Positions 44,194 to 46,292 of a stretch of 46,292 nt of DNA are shown piece after piece; position 1 is the stretch's first letter, and every line of letters begins with the position of its first letter. The DNA is from CAIXTV01 sp037144095 (GTDB lineage Bacteria > Bacteroidota > Bacteroidia > Bacteroidales > CAIXTV01). A program made the translations under genes and the position numbers. The notes beneath the pieces are model-generated. The model did no database searches. It saw only the letters and a program-made list of their open reading frames with translations, and had not been told where the DNA came from. The stretch is from NCBI GenBank assembly GCA_037144095.1, contig JBAWXL010000006.1:1-46292 (forward strand), given 5' to 3'.

Positions 44194-44402
44194 TTTTTGG
44201 ATTTTATCTCTTTCAAAAATGCTGCTTTTTCTTTTTTATTAAGCAAGCCTTCTGATATTGATGATTCTATTTCGGCAGCAAATAATGCTTCTGATAAAAT
44301 TTTATCATTTATAATATTAGTTTTTTCGCCAAGTTTTTCCATTAATGCCAAAATTAAATCAAAGTCAGATTTAGATTTTGGTTGTATTACAATGCTGTTC
44401 AT
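44190..44402 (-). CDS. Antitoxin of the RelE/ParE pair
   Basis: About 70 residues from the ATG at 44402; an upstream ATG (44426) adds eight residues, MYLCKKKQ, and lies in a poly-A stretch, so it is less likely. The N-terminus (MNSIVIQPKSKSDFDLILALMEKLGEKT) is like that of small antitoxins with a swapped N-terminal strand, and the Glu/Lys-rich C-terminus (EGLLNKKEKAAFLKEIKSKK) would wrap the toxin. It precedes the toxin with an overlapping stop and start, the usual order. Confidence 0.8.
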   Translation of the reverse strand: MNSIVIQPKSKSDFDLILALMEKLGEKTNIINDKILSEALFAAEIESSISEGLLNKKEKAAFLKEIKSKK

Positions 44403-44506
44403 TTGTTTTTTTTTACAAAGATACAAAATATCTTAGAATCCGATTTGAGCAATAAAAAATCTGAGACTGGAAAACGCAGCTAAGCCGAATTTGCAATTGT
44501 CTTTTT

Positions 44507-44570
44507 TGGGCTAAAGCCAATTATGATTTATCATTTTATGTCCGTTGGTTGAAACCAACGGCAATGAAAA
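44507..44570. repeat. REP-like palindromic unit 5
   Basis: Same unit as at 43684. It begins the right direct repeat that flanks the toxin-antitoxin pair. Confidence 0.75.
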
Positions 44571-44593
44571 GCGTTTGTAATTTGGGTGCTCCT

Positions 44594-44635
44594 CTTGGGT
44601 CTTGAAATTTGAATTTTGGGACTTGGGTCTTCCCC
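44594..44635. repeat. Six-copy 7-bp satellite (CTTGGGT/TTTGGGA type)
   Basis: CTTGGGT, CTTGAAA, TTTGAAT, TTTGGGA, CTTGGGT, CTTCCCC. It is almost a copy of 43792-43826. Confidence 0.8.
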
Positions 44636-44676
44636 TAAACAGCTATAAGTCTAAACTCTCCCTAATGCCTCCAAAT

Positions 44677-45939
44677 CTAAGTTTTGATGGTGATAATATC
44701 CTTCCAGCGCGTAGTATAACAGGGTGAGAGTTTTTCCTGTCGCAGTTTCCATTTCCTGTCGCTTCCCTGGGTGGCAATTTTCAGCATTTCGCTTCCAAGG
44801 GCATTGTTAATGTTGTCGAGGGTTTTCATCAGTAGCGCCTGTTTGCTGCGCTCCACTTCATCGAAACAATTGCTTTGCACACAAGCCTCAGGCACGATGC
44901 CGGCAACCACTATGCCCGCTTTTTTATATTGAAAGCCTTCCTGAAAAATGCTGTGGAATGCCATGACAGCATACTTAACAAACTCCATGCTGCTGTTGGT
45001 GGCAACTGGCAAGGTAACCACACGGTTGCGGGCATATTGGGGCAAGTCTTTGCGAAAAGCATTGGTGTGGATGAACACCATCAGCACATTGGCACAACTC
45101 TTTTGTTTGCGAAGCTTTGCCGCACATCGCGAAGCAAAAGTGGCCACCGCTTCGGCAATCGGTTGCGCATCGGTTTGCATTTGTCCGAACGAGCGCGAAG
45201 TGCAGATGGCTTTTTTGTCGGGCGCAATCATTTCGAGCGAGAGACAAGAAGTGCCCTGCAATTCCTTTAGGGTGCGCAAACCCACCACCGTCATGTTTTT
45301 CCTGACCCATTCTTCGCCGGCCTGTGCAAAATCCCACGAAGTGAGGAGTTTGTTTTTTTCGAGCAAGCGGGCATACTGTCTGCCCACACCCCATATTTCG
45401 GTCACCGGCATACGCTGCAACACCGATTTGCGTTTCTCTTCCGTGTTTATCCAAAACACACCTTCGCAATCCTTTTCTTTTTTGGCAATATGATTGGCAA
45501 GCTTTGCAAGCGCTTTGGTGACAGCAATGCCAATGCTCACCGGTATTCCTGTGTTTCGCATTACAGTGGCTCTAATCTTTCGGCAATAGGCTTCAAGGTC
45601 GAATAAATCAAAACCCTGCAAGCCGATAAAGGCTTCGTCGATGGAATAGATTTCGATGTCGGGCGAAAATTCGGCAAGGCAATTCATCACCCTTTGCGAC
45701 ATATCGCCATATAAAGTATAGTTGGACGAAAACACCGCAGCCTGATGTTGCTCAATTAAAGCTTTAACCTTATAGGCGGGCTCGCCCATCTTAAAACCGA
45801 GGGCTTTGGCTTCGTTGGAACGGGCAATGATGCAACCATCATTGTTCGAAAGCACCACAATGGGCGTATTCCGCAGCCCAGGATTGAAGGCTCTTTCGCA
45901 GGAAGCATAAAAATTGTTGCAGTCGACCAGCGCAAACAT
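44677..45939 (-). CDS. umuC: Translesion DNA polymerase V catalytic subunit UmuC
   Basis: A 420-residue Y-family polymerase that copies across DNA lesions in the SOS response. Catalytic residues are Asp6 (ALVDCNNFYASCE) and Asp101-Glu102 (YSIDEAFIGL). The little-finger and C-terminal parts (SRSFGQMQTDAQPIAEAVATFASRCAAKLRKQ) and the UmuC-specific C-terminal region near GIVVAGIVPEACVQ are present. Length matches the family. It follows umuD by 6 bp. Confidence 0.96.
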   Translation of the reverse strand: MFALVDCNNFYASCERAFNPGLRNTPIVVLSNNDGCIIARSNEAKALGFKMGEPAYKVKALIEQHQAAVFSSNYTLYGDMSQRVMNCLAEFSPDIEIYSIDEAFIGLQGFDLFDLEAYCRKIRATVMRNTGIPVSIGIAVTKALAKLANHIAKKEKDCEGVFWINTEEKRKSVLQRMPVTEIWGVGRQYARLLEKNKLLTSWDFAQAGEEWVRKNMTVVGLRTLKELQGTSCLSLEMIAPDKKAICTSRSFGQMQTDAQPIAEAVATFASRCAAKLRKQKSCANVLMVFIHTNAFRKDLPQYARNRVVTLPVATNSSMEFVKYAVMAFHSIFQEGFQYKKAGIVVAGIVPEACVQSNCFDEVERSKQALLMKTLDNINNALGSEMLKIATQGSDRKWKLRQEKLSPCYTTRWKDIITIKT

Positions 45940-45945
45940 GGCGTT

Positions 45946-46292
45946 TTACATCTTTTTAATTACATAAGTAACCACTCCCCACACCACAAAATCGTTTTCG
46001 GCAGTCACCTTAATGGGTTTAAAACTTTCGTTGGCAGGCACCAGATAGAGGGCATCTTTGCGCACCTCAATCCGTTTCAGGGTAAACTCTCCATCAATAA
46101 AACAAACCGCTGTGGCGCCATCAAAAGGAATGATGGATTTATCAATCACCAACACATCGCCTTCAGTTATCCCCGCATCTTTCATCGAACTGCCTTTCAC
46201 CCTGCCGAAAAAGGTGGAAGATGGATTTCTCACCAATTCTTTATTCAAATCGATACTCAGGTCGATATAATCTGCCGCCGGCGAAGGGAAAC
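45946..46292 (-). CDS. umuD: UmuD-like S24 peptidase, partial at the window edge
   Basis: The frame stays open to the end of the window and reads FPSPAADYIDLSIDLNKEL before the visible NPSSTFFGRVKGSSMKDAG, as in UmuD proteins, so the real start lies beyond 46292; a TTG at 46248 is not the start. The catalytic serine is in KGSSMKDAG and the lysine in FTLKRIEV, as in the LexA/UmuD S24 family. UmuD is cut by itself with RecA and then forms polymerase V with UmuC. It precedes umuC by 6 bp. The SOS operator would lie outside the window. Confidence 0.93.
   Translation of the reverse strand, partial: FPSPAADYIDLSIDLNKELVRNPSSTFFGRVKGSSMKDAGITEGDVLVIDKSIIPFDGATAVCFIDGEFTLKRIEVRKDALYLVPANESFKPIKVTAENDFVVWGVVTYVIKKM

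Noticed and set aside
44975..45493. Several long frames within umuC on both strands
   Set aside because: They overlap the full-length, motif-complete umuC and are shadows of it.

Overview
The window reads as chromosomal DNA of a low-GC member of the Bacteroidota, probably an uncultured Bacteroidales-like lineage. Supporting signs are a type IX secretion (T9SS) C-terminal sorting domain, a DUF4175 / anti-sigma ATPase / ybeY / mnmG block, promoters of the TTTG...TANNTTTG type, no clear Shine-Dalgarno sequences, and many palindromic intergenic repeats. No rRNA, prophage, insertion sequence or CRISPR array is visible.

Layout. 1-6490 is accessory: five small unknown minus-strand genes (one with an HELVH zinc motif, one lipoprotein, one Cys-rich membrane protein), then a helical/beta-sandwich protein (4343-5287) and a 1.2 kb non-coding stretch with a large inverted repeat and a 21-bp repeat array. 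6491-12763 is mostly core metabolism: lutB-rpiB (minus), nadA (plus), a MORN-repeat secreted protein and a glycosyltransferase. 12971-15189 holds a frameshifted FN3-type protein followed in frame by a second 21-bp array, then a T9SS cargo protein. 15589-26613 has an O-methyltransferase, a 1240-residue NtrY-like histidine kinase, mnmG, ybeY, an RsbW-like ATPase and a DUF4175 coiled-coil protein. 26614-33349 has a 42-bp satellite, an EamA transporter, a five-module FAD/Fe-S oxidoreductase and a dockerin-like secreted protein. 33609-33880 encodes tRNA-Ser, tRNA-Pro and tRNA-Arg with a promoter and terminator. 33971-37171 holds a PHP-domain protein and a dihydropyrimidinase broken by one stop codon. 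37405-39089 is a third helical/beta-sandwich protein with a third 21-bp array. 39553-42323 is a DpnII-like restriction-modification locus with a DpnD-type small protein and a degraded second methyltransferase. 42324-44676 is a repeat-rich region enclosing a RelE/ParE toxin-antitoxin pair. 44677-46292 is umuDC, with umuD running off the edge.

Most notable. Three genes coding for cytoplasmic-looking proteins (alpha-helical N-terminus, Ig/FN3/CnaB-like C-terminus) each sit beside a degenerate tandem array whose period is 21 bp, with a different consensus in each array. Two arrays keep an open heptapeptide frame: one follows the FN3 gene in frame directly after its stop codon, and the other encodes a PLI-type heptapeptide ORF just upstream of its gene. 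A fourth array is made of 42-bp units, each a pair of inverted 21-mers. Shorter 7-bp satellites are scattered at several more sites. This gene-plus-phased-array arrangement is the best candidate here for an undescribed system; its function is unknown and the link is inferred from position only.

All calls come from reading the sequence and from general knowledge of families. No database search or computation was run.
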